Shown here piece after piece: positions 35,852 through 46,396 of a stretch of DNA of 64,000 nt (position 1 is the first letter of the stretch; every line of letters begins with the position of its first letter). A program made the position numbers and the translations under genes. This stretch comes from Cordia subcordata (taxonomy: Eukaryota; Streptophyta; Magnoliopsida; Boraginales; Cordiaceae): assembly GCA_028554755.1 (NCBI GenBank), contig JAPTOF010000007.1, positions 3,938,001 through 4,002,000 on the forward strand, in the 5' to 3' direction. Below the pieces are notes generated by a model. The model made no database searches. It was not told the DNA's origin and saw only the letters and a list, made by a program, of their open reading frames with translations.

Positions 35852-36420
35852 TGTAGAGGATGAATTCTACAATCACGTACAAGGTTGACTGGGGCTCCGA
35901 TAACCTGCAAGACTAATAGGAAAGGTGAGCGACGTAACCCTTGACACCGGTGTGATGCCGGCCAAAGGTATTTCGACGCTCAAGTCAGTGTTGAGTTTCA
36001 GATAAAACGATGAATTGTTATACGGCGGGTTATGGATGAACCACGAATATGAATATATTGGTATTTAGTGTCTGTCTTACCTCCTCTGGCGAGCGGTACT
36101 TTTATAGTTCCTTGGGTGGAAAAGTCCTTTTTGGTTTTAGGTTCCTTCCTGATCGTGTTGTAATGAGTCTCTGCCAGCTGCTATGCTCAGCTATATCATA
36201 TTTAGATCACGTATATCCTTCTTTGTGCATATCTTTGAAGGAGACCAAGCTCATCCCTAATTGTAGTCACGTTCCAATACACTAGAAGCATAGAGCGAGC
36301 AACGGATGCTAAGAGTTTGGGCCTTAGCCCTAGCCTTTTCAATACATGGCTCAACAAATTGGGCTTCGAACTAAGAATAATATGGACCTTCTTGGATCTT
36401 GACAACTTTTGGCCCAAACA
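35852..36420 (-). repeat. 5' LTR of the gypsy fragment
   Basis: The minus strand begins TGTTTGGGCCAAAAG at 36,420, exactly where unit B sequence resumes at 36,421, and ends CCTCTACA at 35,852, for 569 bp. A TATAAAAGTA promoter box lies on the minus strand at about 36,097-36,106. Confidence 0.78.
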
Positions 36421-37260
36421 GTTAGAACGAAGACAAATGAACATGTTAAAGTAGTGAAAACATCAATTACTGATACAGTTCAATCACCTTCAATGTAATC
36501 TATATTCGTGGTTTCAAATCTGAAAAATCTATTCTCTCTCTTAACAATGGTTACAATAATATTTGATTGTATGCACGAAGGGGAAAAAAAAATTTAATCC
36601 TTGTATAAAGTTATATTTTTTTTCTTTTTTTTTTGAAGGGATAGAAATTGTAGAAAATTTTCTCACGCTCATACTTACCTTTAGTGAAGTCTTAGGGTTT
36701 ATATAGTCGCAATTTACAGTACCATTTTGGGAATGGGGAGTCCACTAAATGAGGCAAGACAAAGTGGAGGGGTGTCCATTTTGGGTAAGATGATTGAAAA
36801 GAAGAATCTGAGAAGGAAATATTTTGTCCGCAAATGAAGTAGAAATAGATACGACTACACCCATTTCGAGTCGATTAAGATAATGAACCGAAAGTCAATT
36901 ACCATAGTAAATATTCCACTGCTCTATAGCATATGTCCACATCCATATTCTCTTCAAAGATTCTTGGTAACTCATCGTTTTAGGATAGGGCAAAATGTAT
37001 GATTGCATTTCATGATTGAATGTAATGCTATTAGCCATTAAAGTTGAGCCCATTTTGCATGGCTATGGTTAATCCAGTAGTGCTTCAAGCTAAGGGCTAT
37101 CTAGCTCTAGGGAGAAAAATAAAATGCAGATTTTTGTGGTTATGTATATATTGGAAACAAGTCGAAAATCAATGAGTGTAATTGACAATAGGCAATTCTT
37201 GTAGGGCTAAGAGTTGTTCCATATAAATTTGGATGTGGCGTGGTAAAAGTATTAAAGAAA
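36421..37260 (-). promoter_or_regulatory. Orphan promoter and first intron of array unit B
   Basis: From 36,421 the sequence is nearly identical to the intron, leader and promoter of unit C (38,840-39,660). The minus-strand TATATAAA is at 36,698-36,705 and the intron donor GTAAGT at 36,673-36,678. The leader is about 40 bp shorter than in C. The intron runs into the gypsy LTR and the coding exon is gone, so any transcript starting here would read into the TE nest. Confidence 0.8.
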
Positions 37261-37487
37261 CTGAATTAAATTCATGCCTCAATTTTACTTGGACATTCTT
37301 TGATCTTGCAAATCATTCGCCCAAGAACAACTCTACTAAGTCTCCTTTGGATATATAATTTCGCAACGCATGTATTTGTTTAGCCCATCAAGGTTAGCTG
37401 GCCGACAAATTTATGTTCTTTGATGCATATAAAACAAGGGAAAAAAGACATTTAAGTCTCTTACTTTTAATCATAAAACAAATAAGA

Positions 37488-37546
37488 CTCTCAATTTTTC
37501 TTTTTCTCTTCCCATAGGTCTCTCAATTTTTCTTTTTCTCTTCCCA
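37488..37546. repeat. Two perfect 27-bp repeats
   Basis: Copies at 37,488-37,514 and 37,520-37,546 begin CTCTCAATTTTTCTTTTTCT and are identical, five bases apart. Confidence 0.9.
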
Positions 37547-38379
37547 AGCCCCTCTACTTAGTTAAAGTAAAAAAAATCATTTTTCCCCTTAATGAAACAA
37601 TTGACATACAAATTCTAATATTTTTTAATTCTTTTTATTTTTGCATTCATTAACCACTTGGATTTGCAAACATTTTAATATTTTTACTTTTATTTTTAAG
37701 TATAATTGTAGTGTGCCTATGTATTTGTGGAATTTTAGTTTCTTTTAATAAAATAAGAAGACAAAATATGTTTATATTAAGTCTTTGTTTGAAATAACTT
37801 AGTACTATGGGGAATCTGAATAATATAAAAATTTGTGAAGAGTTTGAGTTTTAACCAAGAGCTCATGGGAGAAAATGGAATTAACTCATAAATATACTAA
37901 TAATACATTTTGGTGTGAGAGCAGTAATAGGATTGCACGGTGCCCAAGTTGTCTTACCGGAACAAAATTTTGAGAAGATTAATATTGATATCAAATTTAT
38001 TTTTACTATCAACTATAAATGTAAAGATACGATAGAAAATAAGAGATTATACATGTATAATTTGGGATATTGATTTCTGATATGCTGTGTTTGCAAAGTG
38101 ATTTTGGTAAAATGAAAATGAATACTTTTCTTTTTAATTAATCTGTACCCCTAACTTAATCTCCTATCCTTATTAGGATTTAAACTCTAAGTTATCACTC
38201 TAAGGAAAGGTGGCATCGACCGTTGAGCATCCTCATAAACCCAAAAAATGAATAAATTCTTGCCATCATAAAAATATAGTAATAACACAAACCATGCATC
38301 TTTTCGTGCTTGCATGCACACATACAAGAAGAGATACTTTCAGAAAATCGGGTCATATACATAACAAGCTACAATCTTA
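37547..38379. other. Downstream flank of unit C with a foldback remnant
   Basis: At 37,700-37,810 the sequence matches the outer right arm of the foldback element (40,825-40,945). After it comes the flank common to units C, D and F and the empty unit: CTCATGGGAGAAAATGGAAT, GCAATAATAGG-like, TTACACATGTATAATTTGGG-like, ATATTGATTT and CATGCATCTTTTCGTGCTTG. There is no gene other than the 3' UTR of gene C. Confidence 0.65.
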
Positions 38380-38385
38380 TTTATT
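38380..38385 (-). terminator. Likely poly(A) signal of peptide gene C
   Basis: The minus strand reads AATAAA about 150 bp beyond the stop codon of gene C. The same TTTATTTATTTGACA context lies downstream of unit E (about 46,137) and in vestigial unit A (about 9240). Confidence 0.5.
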
Positions 38386-38536
38386 TGACATGCATTAATT
38401 CTCAAAAGGATCCAAGCATCAGACTACTAAATTACAGCCACCATATTACGACTTAAACTTCTATGTATTCGCCTAAGAGATACTTGACACACTGCTGAAC
38501 TATTTATTATTGCAGAAATTTTCACCCATTTGTGTC

Positions 38537-38767
38537 TTAGTTGTGGCAGAATTCTTCGCATTCTTTGTAGCATGGCTTCAGACTGCAATGGTGGTGACCG
38601 TCCACGCTGCCTAATTTGCTGTTCTCTGAATCATCAACGCCGCCTTGCTCGCGTAGCAGACGTTGATCGCGCTTGAGGCTTTCGGCCATTAACATGGCTT
38701 TCCTATTGGTTGCCAAGCATGAATTCATCATCATCACAAGGACTAGAACAAGCACAAGAGACCTCAT
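38537..38767 (-). CDS. Small secreted cysteine-motif peptide, array unit C
   Basis: It codes for 76 residues. A signal peptide (1-19, ending NSCLA) is followed by TNRKAMLMAESLK, a polar acidic spacer, and a C-terminus with four cysteines (HCSLKPCYKECEEFCHN, residues 60-76; C-x4-C-x3-C-x3-C). The product is most likely secreted. I chose the ATG at 38,765-38,767 because the same MR[SF]LV start is shared with gene F; an open frame extends to 38,791 but begins there with GTG. Upstream lies an intron in the 5' UTR (donor GTAAGT at 39,093-39,098, acceptor CAG at 38,792-38,794) and a TATA box at 39,169-39,176. The gene looks intact. I do not recognise the family. A defence or signalling peptide is a guess from its form. 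Confidence 0.75.
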   Translation of the reverse strand: MRSLVLVLVLVMMMNSCLATNRKAMLMAESLKRDQRLLREQGGVDDSENSKLGSVDGHHHCSLKPCYKECEEFCHN

Positions 38768-39092
38768 CTTAGAGTATTTAATTTTCCGCACCTGTTACAG
38801 AAAACCTAATAAATGTGAGAAAATTAGATGGAGTTAGAACGAAGAGAAACGAACATGTTAAAGTAGTGAAAACATCAATTACTGATACAGTTCAATCACC
38901 TTCAATGTAATCTATATTCGTGATTTCAAATCTGAAAAATCTATTCTCTCTCTTAACGATGGTTACAATAATATTTGATTGTATGCACGAAGGGGCAAAA
39001 CAAGAAAAAATATCTAATCCTCGTATAAAGTCATATTTTTTTCTTTTTTTTTTTGAAGGGATAGAAATTGTAGAAAATTTTCTCAAGCTCAT

Positions 39093-39330
39093 ACTTACCT
39101 TATAGTGAGAGATGTGTGTACCCTCATAGCATCTAAAATTTCATAGGGTTTATAATGAAGTTGTAGGGTTTATATAGTCGCAACTTACAGTACCATTTTG
39201 GGAATGGGGAGTCCACTAAATGGGGCAAGACAAAGTGGAGGGGCTGTCCATTTTGGGTAAGATGATTGAAATGATGAATCTTAGAAGGAAATATTTTGTC
39301 CGCAAAAAAATAGAAGTAGATATGACTCCA
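39093..39330 (-). promoter_or_regulatory. Promoter and first exon of peptide gene C
   Basis: The minus strand has GACTATATAAACCC (TATA core 39,169-39,176), then a leader of about 50 bp with ATGAAATTTTAGATGCTATG, then the donor AAG|GTAAGT. Upstream is a block shared by all units (plus-strand GGGGAGTCCACTAAATGGGG and CAAGACAAAGTGGAGGGG). The similarity extends to about 39,660. Confidence 0.7.
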
Positions 39331-39680
39331 CACATTTCGAGTGGATTAAGATAATAAACCAAAAGTCAATTACCATAGTAAAATGCCTATTCCACTGCTC
39401 TATGATGTCAAAGCATATGCCCACATGCATATTCTCTTAAAGATTCTTTGGTAAATTATCGTTTTAGGATAGGGCAAAATGTATGATTGCATTTCGTGAT
39501 TGAACGTTGCTGAATCATTTATGACCGGCGAATTTGTCTGGTGTGTTTGATGAAGGCGCGTACGTAATGCTATTAACCATTAAACTTGACCCCATTTTGC
39601 ACGCTATGGTTAATCCAGCAGTGCTACAAGCTTAGGGCTTTCTAGCTCTAGGGAGAAAAAAAAAATGCAGATCTTTGTGG

Positions 39681-39774
<94 letters not shown>

Positions 39775-39782
39775 GTATATAA
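39681..39782. repeat. (AT)n(AC)n(AT)n microsatellite
   Basis: About 50 bp of AT repeats, 30 bp of AC repeats and a further AT run. The paralogous site next to unit F (57,938-57,977) has only an AT tract. Confidence 0.97.
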
Positions 39783-39844
39783 TATAATGGAAACAAGTTG
39801 AAAATCAATGAGTGCAATTGATAATAGGCAATTCTTGTAGATAT

Positions 39845-40945
39845 ATGTTACTAAGTTGTTCCAAACAAAGCCTTACTAATAAAGATATTTTGTCTTTTTA
39901 TTTTATTAAAAGAAATTAAAATTCCTCAATACATAGGCACACCAGGTACACAACACACTTAAACTTTTTTGCATATTTTTGTCTTTTTTATTTTATTAAC
40001 AGAAAACTATAATCCCCCAATATAGAGATATATTATAGATTACACTATAAAAGTTTTTTATTAACGTTTTTGTCTTTTAAATTATTTTTTAAAAATTATA
40101 ATCCCTGAATACATATACAGAAACACTACATATTACATCACAAAATTTTGTATATATTTGTCTTTAAATATTATTAAAAAAATTATAATCCACAAATACG
40201 TAGACAAATTACACATTACACTACATTTTTCTTATTTCTATTTTTTATTAAAAGAATAAAATCTCCTAAAATATATAGACATCACACGTTACACCATAAT
40301 TTTTTTAATGAATCTACACCATGGTAGTGGTATTTTTTTTCTTAAATAGGTTATTTCTTTTTCAAAGTATATAGCACTACAAGCTCAATGGTGTTGGGCG
40401 TCAACTGGAGGGTTGGATATTTTAACATAGACAGACAACTTGGTCACTCTTGTTCTTTTTATTATTTTTGTATTTTTTTATTTTTAAATTTTAAGAGAAA
40501 ATGGCTTTATATTTTTGTAGATTATATGTCTTAATAAATTAAAAGGACTGATTAAAAAATGTAGTGTAGTGTGTAGTTTGCCTATGTATCGGTAGATTAT
40601 AATTTTTTAATGAAATTTAAAGAGAAATATGCACAAAATTTTGTGGGGTGATATGTAATGTTTCTATATTTGTATTGGGAGATTGTTGTTTTTCAAAAAA
40701 TAAATAAAAGACAAAAATATATTAAAAAAATCAAAGCTTTTGTAGTGTAATATGTCATACATCTCTTTATTGGGGGATTATAGTTTTATATTAGTAAAAC
40801 AAAAAGACAAAAATATTCAAAAACTTCTAAGTATAATTGTAGTGTGCCCATGTATTTAGTAATTTTAATTTCTTTTAATAAAATTAAAAAAAAAAACACC
40901 TTTATTATTAAGGTTTTGGCTGAAACAGCTAAGTACTATGGGGGA
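39845..40945. mobile_element. Foldback element with arms made of ~90-bp subrepeats
   Basis: The two arms, about 470 bp each (39,845-40,315 and 40,440-40,945), are inverted copies. Each arm is itself a row of about five degenerate units of 80-95 bp, each with TTTTTGTCTTTT, a TTATTAAAA run, TATAATCCCCCAATA-like, ATAGACA and TTACACTAC-like blocks. Left-arm units start at roughly 39,880, 39,971, 40,064, 40,151 and 40,226. No protein is coded. A second copy is at 58,020-59,110 and a fragment at 37,700-37,810. Confidence 0.8.
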
Positions 40946-41249
40946 ATCTGAGTAATATAAAAAAAAAAAAATTGTGGGAGAATTTGTGTTTTAACCAAGA
41001 ACTCATGGGGAAAATGAAATTAACTTGTAAATAACTAATAAAAACACTTTGGCGTGAATGTTGTAATAGGATTCCAGAGTGCCCAAGTTGGAGAATATCA
41101 ATATTGATAATCAAACTTATTTTTAATATTAACTATAAATATAAAGATACAGTACAAAATAAGAGATTATATATGTATAATTGGGATATTGATTTTTGAT
41201 ATGCTTTGCGTGCTTTGCAAAGTGATTTTGGTAAAATGAAATTGAATTC

Positions 41250-41280
<31 letters not shown>

Positions 41281-41580
41281 AATTAACTCCCAGCATTAAT
41301 CCAATCTCCCGTCCTCATTGAAATTTAAACTCAAGTCATTACTCCAAACAAAGACAGTCTTGACCACTTGATCATCCCCATAAAACCCAAAAAATTGAAT
41401 AAATACTTACCATCAGAAAAATATAGTAATAACACAACCCATGCATCTTTTCGTGCTCGCATCAATACATACAAGAAGAGATATTTTCACAAAATCAGGT
41501 CATACGCATAACAAGATCCACTTAATTACTTGACACGCATTGTTTCTAAATAGGATCCACGCATCAGACAACTAAATTAC
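40946..41580. other. Downstream flank of unit D
   Basis: This is the common unit flank (GGGAGAATTTGTGTTTTAAC, ACTTTGGCGTGAATGTTGTA, GGGATATTGATTTTTGATAT, CATGCATCTTTTCGTGCTCG), with a (CT)n(T)n run at 41,250-41,280. Nearly the same stretch is at 59,130-59,760. Confidence 0.7.
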
Positions 41581-41584
41581 AGCC

Positions 41585-41745
41585 ACCACATAGGCGGCGG
41601 GAAAACCGTCCCTAAAAAGGACATTACCTTTTTTAAAACCGCTGCTAAAAAGGGCGTTGTCTTTTTAAACTACTGTTTATGTATAATTTCAAAACCCTGC
41701 CTATATAACAAAACCACTGCCTATATGTTCTTGGTTATTTTATCA
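41585..41745. mobile_element. MITE-like fragment R, copy 1
   Basis: It has GGCGGCGGGAAAACCGTCCC, ACCGCTGCTAAAAAGG and paired CTGCCTATAT strings. The GCGGT/ACCGC style recalls CACTA-derived ends. Related fragments lie at 42,905-43,190 and 59,770-59,935, so it flanks gene D on both sides. Confidence 0.5.
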
Positions 41746-41861
41746 TGAAACTGCCGTCTATTCTCTTTTTTTTTTTTTTAGTGATATTACGGCTTAAACT
41801 TGAAATACTTCACACGCTGCTAAACTATTTATCATTGCAGAAATCTTGGCCCGTTTCTGTC

Positions 41862-42065
41862 TTATTTGTGGCAGTATTCTCGGCATTCTTTGTCACAAAC
41901 TTTCTTCAGTTTGCATTGATGGTGATCGGAATCAGGAGGGCCATCTTTCTCGAGTAGCTGACGGTGATCGAGCTTGAGTGTTTCAGCCATTAATATGGCT
42001 TTCCTATTGGTTGCCAAGCATGAATTCACCATCATAAGGACTAAAAGAAGCACAAGAAACCTCAT
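41862..42065 (-). CDS. Small secreted cysteine-motif peptide, array unit D
   Basis: It codes for 67 residues. A signal peptide (1-18, ending NSCLA) is followed by TNRKAILMAETLK, a spacer nine residues shorter than in C, and QCKLKKVCDKECREYCHK with cysteines at 51, 57, 61 and 65 (C-x5-C-x3-C-x3-C). The last three cysteines keep the spacing of genes C and F, but the loop before them gained a residue and is much more basic. The ATG at 42,063-42,065 matches the family start; the open frame continues to 42,089. The 5'-UTR intron has its donor at 42,489-42,494 and its acceptor near 42,090. The gene seems intact. Its function is unknown; secretion is inferred from the leader. Confidence 0.72.
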   Translation of the reverse strand: MRFLVLLLVLMMVNSCLATNRKAILMAETLKLDHRQLLEKDGPPDSDHHQCKLKKVCDKECREYCHK

Positions 42066-42488
42066 CTTCCAGTATTTAATTTTCTGCACCTGTTACGAAA
42101 ACATTGAGAGAAAAACCTAATAAATGAGAGAAAATTTGGTGCTACTCCTAGTAACACATAGAAATTGAATTGTTAGAACGAGGACACAAGTACATGCCAC
42201 AGTAATGAAAACATACAATTACTATTTTGATGTATGGCCATGATCTTAAAGAAAATTCTTCAAACTGGACTGCCCAAAGTATCAGCCCCCTATGAAATAA
42301 TAGGCCTGCATGAATTTTTAGCTTAGGAGGTGTCGGTTTGAAAACTCTCCCTGATCAAATCTGAAAAATCTATCATTTTTTAATAATGATTTCAATTGAT
42401 TTTATGAACGAACGAAAGTCTAATCCTCGTATGAATTAAATTCTTTTTTTGAACGGATAGAAATTGTAAAAAATTTTCTCAAGCTCAT

Positions 42489-42790
42489 ACTTACCTTTTA
42501 GCGAGAGAGTATGTGTGCCCTCATAGCATCTAAAATTTCACAGAGTTTGTGATGAAGTCGTAAGGTTTATATACTCGCAATTTACAGTCAAAGTTTGGGA
42601 ATGGGGTGTCCACCAAATGGGGCAAGACAAAGTGGAGGCTTTGTGTAAGATGATTGAAATGGCGAATCTTACAAGGAATCTTTTGTCCGCAAAATGAAGG
42701 AGAAATTAGATATGACTCCACATTTCGAGTGGATTCAGTTAATAAACCAAAAGTCAATTACCATAGTAAAATGCCTATTCCACTGCTCTA
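42489..42790 (-). promoter_or_regulatory. Promoter and first exon of peptide gene D
   Basis: Minus-strand TATATAAA is at 42,566-42,573, followed by a leader containing GAAATTTTAGATGCTATGAG and the donor AAAAG|GTAAGT. The upstream block is conserved (plus-strand GGCAAGACAAAGTGGAGG, CACATTTCGAGTGGATT, CCTATTCCACTGCTCTATGA). Confidence 0.7.
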
Positions 42791-42904
42791 TGATGTCAAA
42801 GCATATGTCCACATGCAGATATATTCTTCTCAAATATTCTTGGTAACTTATTGTTCTAGGAGGGCTAATATGCATGACCGTATTTCATGATTCAACTTTC
42901 ACTT

Positions 42905-43190
42905 AAAAAAAAAAAAGTAGGCTTTACCGCGGCATCGCCTTTTCAAAACAGCCGTCGGTGTAGGCGTCTCCTTTTCTAAACTACTGCCTTTATATAATTC
43001 TAGAAAAATAAATGACACTATTTTCATTTATGATTTGAAACTCAAATCTTTTTTATTTTAACACTTTATAATTACACCTTTCATGATCTAACTAAGAGCA
43101 TATTCATTAATTATCTTGCATAAAAATATATCTATGTATTATTAAAATCCCTGCCTGTATAATAAAACCGTTACCTATTCTTTTTTTTGG
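42905..43190. mobile_element. MITE-like fragment R, copy 2
   Basis: TTTACCGCGGCATCGCCTTT, CAAAACAGCCG and GTCTCCTTTTCTAAACTACT, then CTGCCTGTATAATAAAACCG, repeat the composition and order of 41,585-41,745. About 100 bp of other AT-rich DNA lies within it. Confidence 0.45.
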
Positions 43191-43559
43191 TAGTGTTTGC
43201 TGAATCATTTATGACCAGCAAATCGTCGTTTGTTTAGGACCTTGTGGTGAAAACTATAATTATGGCTAGCTAGATTGCTTTTGCTGAAGTGACATCAAAT
43301 GATAATAAGGAAGATTATCATTGACATTAAAATGATAACAAGCATGAAGTATTATTTCGGACTTTTAAAGTATTCTTTTGGTTGAAAATTTTCGTACTGA
43401 TTCTTTCTTTTAGATTCTGGAATTATCCTTTTTTTATTATAAAGAGAATTAATAGTAATTCCTTACTTAACTCAAAATCTACAGGTCCAAGTCACTTAAC
43501 TTAAAATCCATAGGTCCCAAGTCGAAATTATCCTATTCTGTTGCCTAAAAAAGCTATTT

Positions 43560-44035
43560 AGGCCCCATCTCATCTAGCCTTGCGAAATAGGAGTTTAATT
43601 CTGAGTAATAGCCCCACTTTGGCACTCGACGATCATATGGTAAATATGCAATGCAGAGATCAGAGCATTATTCGGGGGACTCGAGCTAGCTGTGCAATAT
43701 GGAGTAACCAATTAGAAATCAAATCTGACTCATAAGTGTTGACACAGTGGTCAGACGGCCGTGAACATCTAAGTAGTGCGTTGCAACCAATCACTGTTGA
43801 ACGTAGGAGGATTATGGACAAGCATATATCTGGAGTTCTCTTTAAAACATATGTACAGAGAATCTAATATACATGTAAATTGAATGGCTAACTTTGATCT
43901 GCAATTGCCGATTGAAGTACATTTTTTGGAGGAACCGCCCCACCAACTCAGGATTTTATTAGGGAAGATATGAGAGGGGTTCCTTTCCCATGATTAGTAA
44001 CTTTGTAATTTGACTTAGCCTGTACAGAAAAAAAA
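43560..44035 (+). pseudogene. LINE 3'-end fragment (RNase H)
   Basis: Plus-strand sequence around GCAATATGGAGTAACCA and GTGTTGACACAGTGGTCAGA is a decayed copy of the RNase H end of the LINE at 29,763-30,197 (LEIES..VLTQW..G). It ends TTTGACTTAGCCTGTACAGA with an A-run, like the tail of that LINE. The better-preserved twin is at 60,260-60,775. Confidence 0.75.
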
Positions 44036-44128
44036 TGTCCTATAAAATTTATGTGAATGGTCAAGTATGGCATTGCTATTTTAACTTTATCCCTTAAGGA
44101 TTATGAGCATCTTAGCAAATGAAAAATG

Positions 44129-44274
44129 GGATAAAAACATTTTAGTCCCTGGATTCTGGATAAATTTCCAAATAGGTCTCTCAACTACAAAAAATACCCA
44201 TCTTAGTTCATCAAGTTAACAAAAAATTGTCAAAATTAATAGTAAGTCATTTATTTTGATAATGCCCTTAACCA

Positions 44275-44318
<44 letters not shown>

Positions 44319-45098
44319 GGTTTCAGGTTTTTGCTGGAAAATATTTTCTTGATTTTTTGGTGTTTGATAGCATCTAAAAAATAAACACCGAAAAATCAGT
44401 TAACTGGAAAACATTTTTGGTCAATGAAAAATTTTAGTTATAACAAAGGAAAATGTTTTTTAGTAGCCAAGATAACGAAAATATTTTTTGTACAGTAATT
44501 CTATCTCTTTTTCTTCCACTAGGCCTACCCTCCCCCACGCCAATCTCCACCCTACCCTTTAAAAAATAAAAAGTAAAAAATAAAAAATATAATTTCAACT
44601 ACTCTTTGAAAAGTTAGCTTAAAAATTCATTAAAAGTATTTGAAATAAAATTTTAAATTCCTACTCTTTTATTTTTAATTCTTTATTTTTTTAAAAGGAT
44701 AGGGGTGGGGGTGGGCAATGGTAGGCCTAGTGGAAGAAAAAGATAGAGAATTACTGTGCAAAAAATAATTTCGTCTTCTTGGTTATCAGAAAGTTTCAAC
44801 TAAAGTTTTTCGTTTACCGAAAAATATTTTTTAGTTGACTGATTTTCCGATGTTTATTTTCTAGTACCACCAAATACCGAGAAATCAAGAAAATATTTTT
44901 CAGCAAAACATAAAGAGACTAAATATATACAAAAGTTACTCAAGAGTATTTTGAAATTTTTTAACAAATCAAATGGTCGACTACTATTTTTGACAAATTT
45001 CTATTAATTTGAGGGACTAAAAACAGTATTTTTTTTTTTATAATTAAGAGACCTATTTAGAAATTTATCAAAAACTTAAGGATTAAAATACCTTTCAA
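44129..45098. mobile_element. Mutator-like foldback element, copy 1
   Basis: It starts GGGATAAAAACATTTTAGTC and ends with the inverse of a related string. Two arms of about 400 bp are inverted copies: CCACTAGGCCTACC on the left (44,517) and GGTAGGCCTAGTGG on the right (44,721). The core holds AT-rich DNA and (TA)n at 44,280-44,315. It has no transposase. The target duplication is not clear at this copy; see 48,031-48,961. Confidence 0.75.
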
Positions 45099-45183
45099 AT
45101 CACGTTTGAGCCCTACGGCAAATTTTGTCAAAAAGAAATAAAGATGATCATAATTTAACTGGCATAGGCTAATCTATCATGGA

Positions 45184-45522
45184 TTGACATCACTAAAATC
45201 ATGGATGTTTAAGGGGCGGCCTTTTGAATTAATCTCTCTTGCAAACACAGAACATTTTAATTTATTAGTCACTTTATGTATACTTGTCCTAGCTCTCATT
45301 TGCATGTTGTTAAGTAGATTCTCAAGTAAATCTACAACTAAGATCCAAGATCTTGCAGGAGCAAAGTCTCAAACCCCTTCCATCAGAGATGAGACTTGGA
45401 TAATACTTGAAGAGAATTTTGTTTCTGGAGTATCAAGAAGCTTGTTGATGGTCCTCATGGTTCGATCCTTCACCATATATGAGGAGGAAGGGTCCTTAAT
45501 CATAGTTCCATGCACTAATTAG
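45184..45522 (+). CDS. Hypothetical small protein, doubtful
   Basis: An open frame of 112 codons with one hydrophobic stretch (about residues 26-46, FNLLVTLCILVLALICMLLS) that could span a membrane. I do not recognise it. It has no obvious promoter and no copy elsewhere in the window, and it lies between a foldback element and a tandem repeat. It may be a chance frame or a fragment of an unrecognised gene. Confidence 0.2.
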   Translation: MTSLKSWMFKGRPFELISLANTEHFNLLVTLCILVLALICMLLSRFSSKSTTKIQDLAGAKSQTPSIRDETWIILEENFVSGVSRSLLMVLMVRSFTIYEEEGSLIIVPCTN

Positions 45523-45590
45523 CATCAAGAATCTTGTGTTCCGTGATCCAAGCCCCTGACGGTTGAGATACCTTAAATATCCAAGATGCA

Positions 45591-45670
45591 CATTGACTCT
45601 AGGTGTGGCTATCAAATCTTACAGTGTGAGCCTTGACGCTAGGTGCGGCCGTCGAATCTTATAGCGTGGA
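45591..45670. repeat. Two degenerate 40-bp tandem repeats
   Basis: Copies 45,591-45,630 and 45,631-45,670 share TTGAC..CTAGGTG.GGC..TC.AATCTTA.AG.GTG. The differences are mainly A/G and C/T swaps, as expected from decay of methylated cytosines. Confidence 0.8.
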
Positions 45671-46130
45671 CCTCTTCTAGGCCTTAACCTAATCATATGG
45701 TCCAGTATCCAACCAGATGAATTGGGCCTAGATAACATAATTTCTTGGTAGTCTAATTAAGAAGTAACATACGTATCTCACTCCAACATTGAACTGAATA
45801 TCAAGCACTTGCTTGTGCTTTGGGTTAGATACTTTCGGTTCCTTAGCTTCTTCGCAACATGAATGTCTTTCTGTCTTCTCTAGTCATTCCTACTATCATA
45901 ATGTCTCTACCACTTACATGATTGCAAATCCTATACTCTATGCTCGCACCAAGCATGAAGAAATTATTTAATTTTCATTTTATTTGTGAGAAAATTGTCC
46001 AAGAAGACGTCAAAGTCAGAGCAATAAATAGATGATTAATAAGGAATGATACCTTGACAAATTCCATCTCTTTGTGCTTGCCTGTAAGATTGCATGGATA
46101 CACGATCACGAAATATATAAAGAACAAGCC
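45671..46130. other. Unassigned DNA between repeats and unit E
   Basis: No gene seen. From about 46,070 the sequence becomes the downstream flank of unit E (TGCTTGCCTGTAAGATTGCA), related to 9180-9240 in unit A. Confidence 0.5.
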
Positions 46131-46396
46131 ACAATTTTATTTATTTGACAATGATTCTCATCATAATAAACGATTTAGAGACGAATATTTTTCATCTCCT
46201 AAATTACAACCACCATATTTACAACTTAAATTCAATTACACCGAAAACATACGTAACGACAAAGGATTTGGAGACGGACATTTTTCGTCTCCATATTAGG
46301 GCTTAAAATTTCACTACATCGAAAACTTTCATTATCTGTGTCAAATTTTCTTGTAGTTAAACTACTTATTAATATCCAACAGACAGAGTTAGCATC

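Larger units (their letters stand above)
34936..36420 (-). mobile_element. Ty3/gypsy fragment with 5' LTR
   Basis: From the outside inwards on the minus strand there is an LTR (36,420-35,852), a primer-binding site, about 500 bp of gag leader, and then the end of the protease region. The remaining pol and the 3' LTR are missing; the LINE starts at about 34,935. At most a third of gag is present, so it is an internally deleted copy. Confidence 0.8.

Noticed and set aside
39133..39333. Minus-strand open frames over the promoters of units A, C and D with similar peptides (HHFNHLTQ, LHFVLPHLVD)
   Set aside because: They cover the TATA box and leader, and equivalents are broken in units B, E and F; the similarity follows from promoter conservation.
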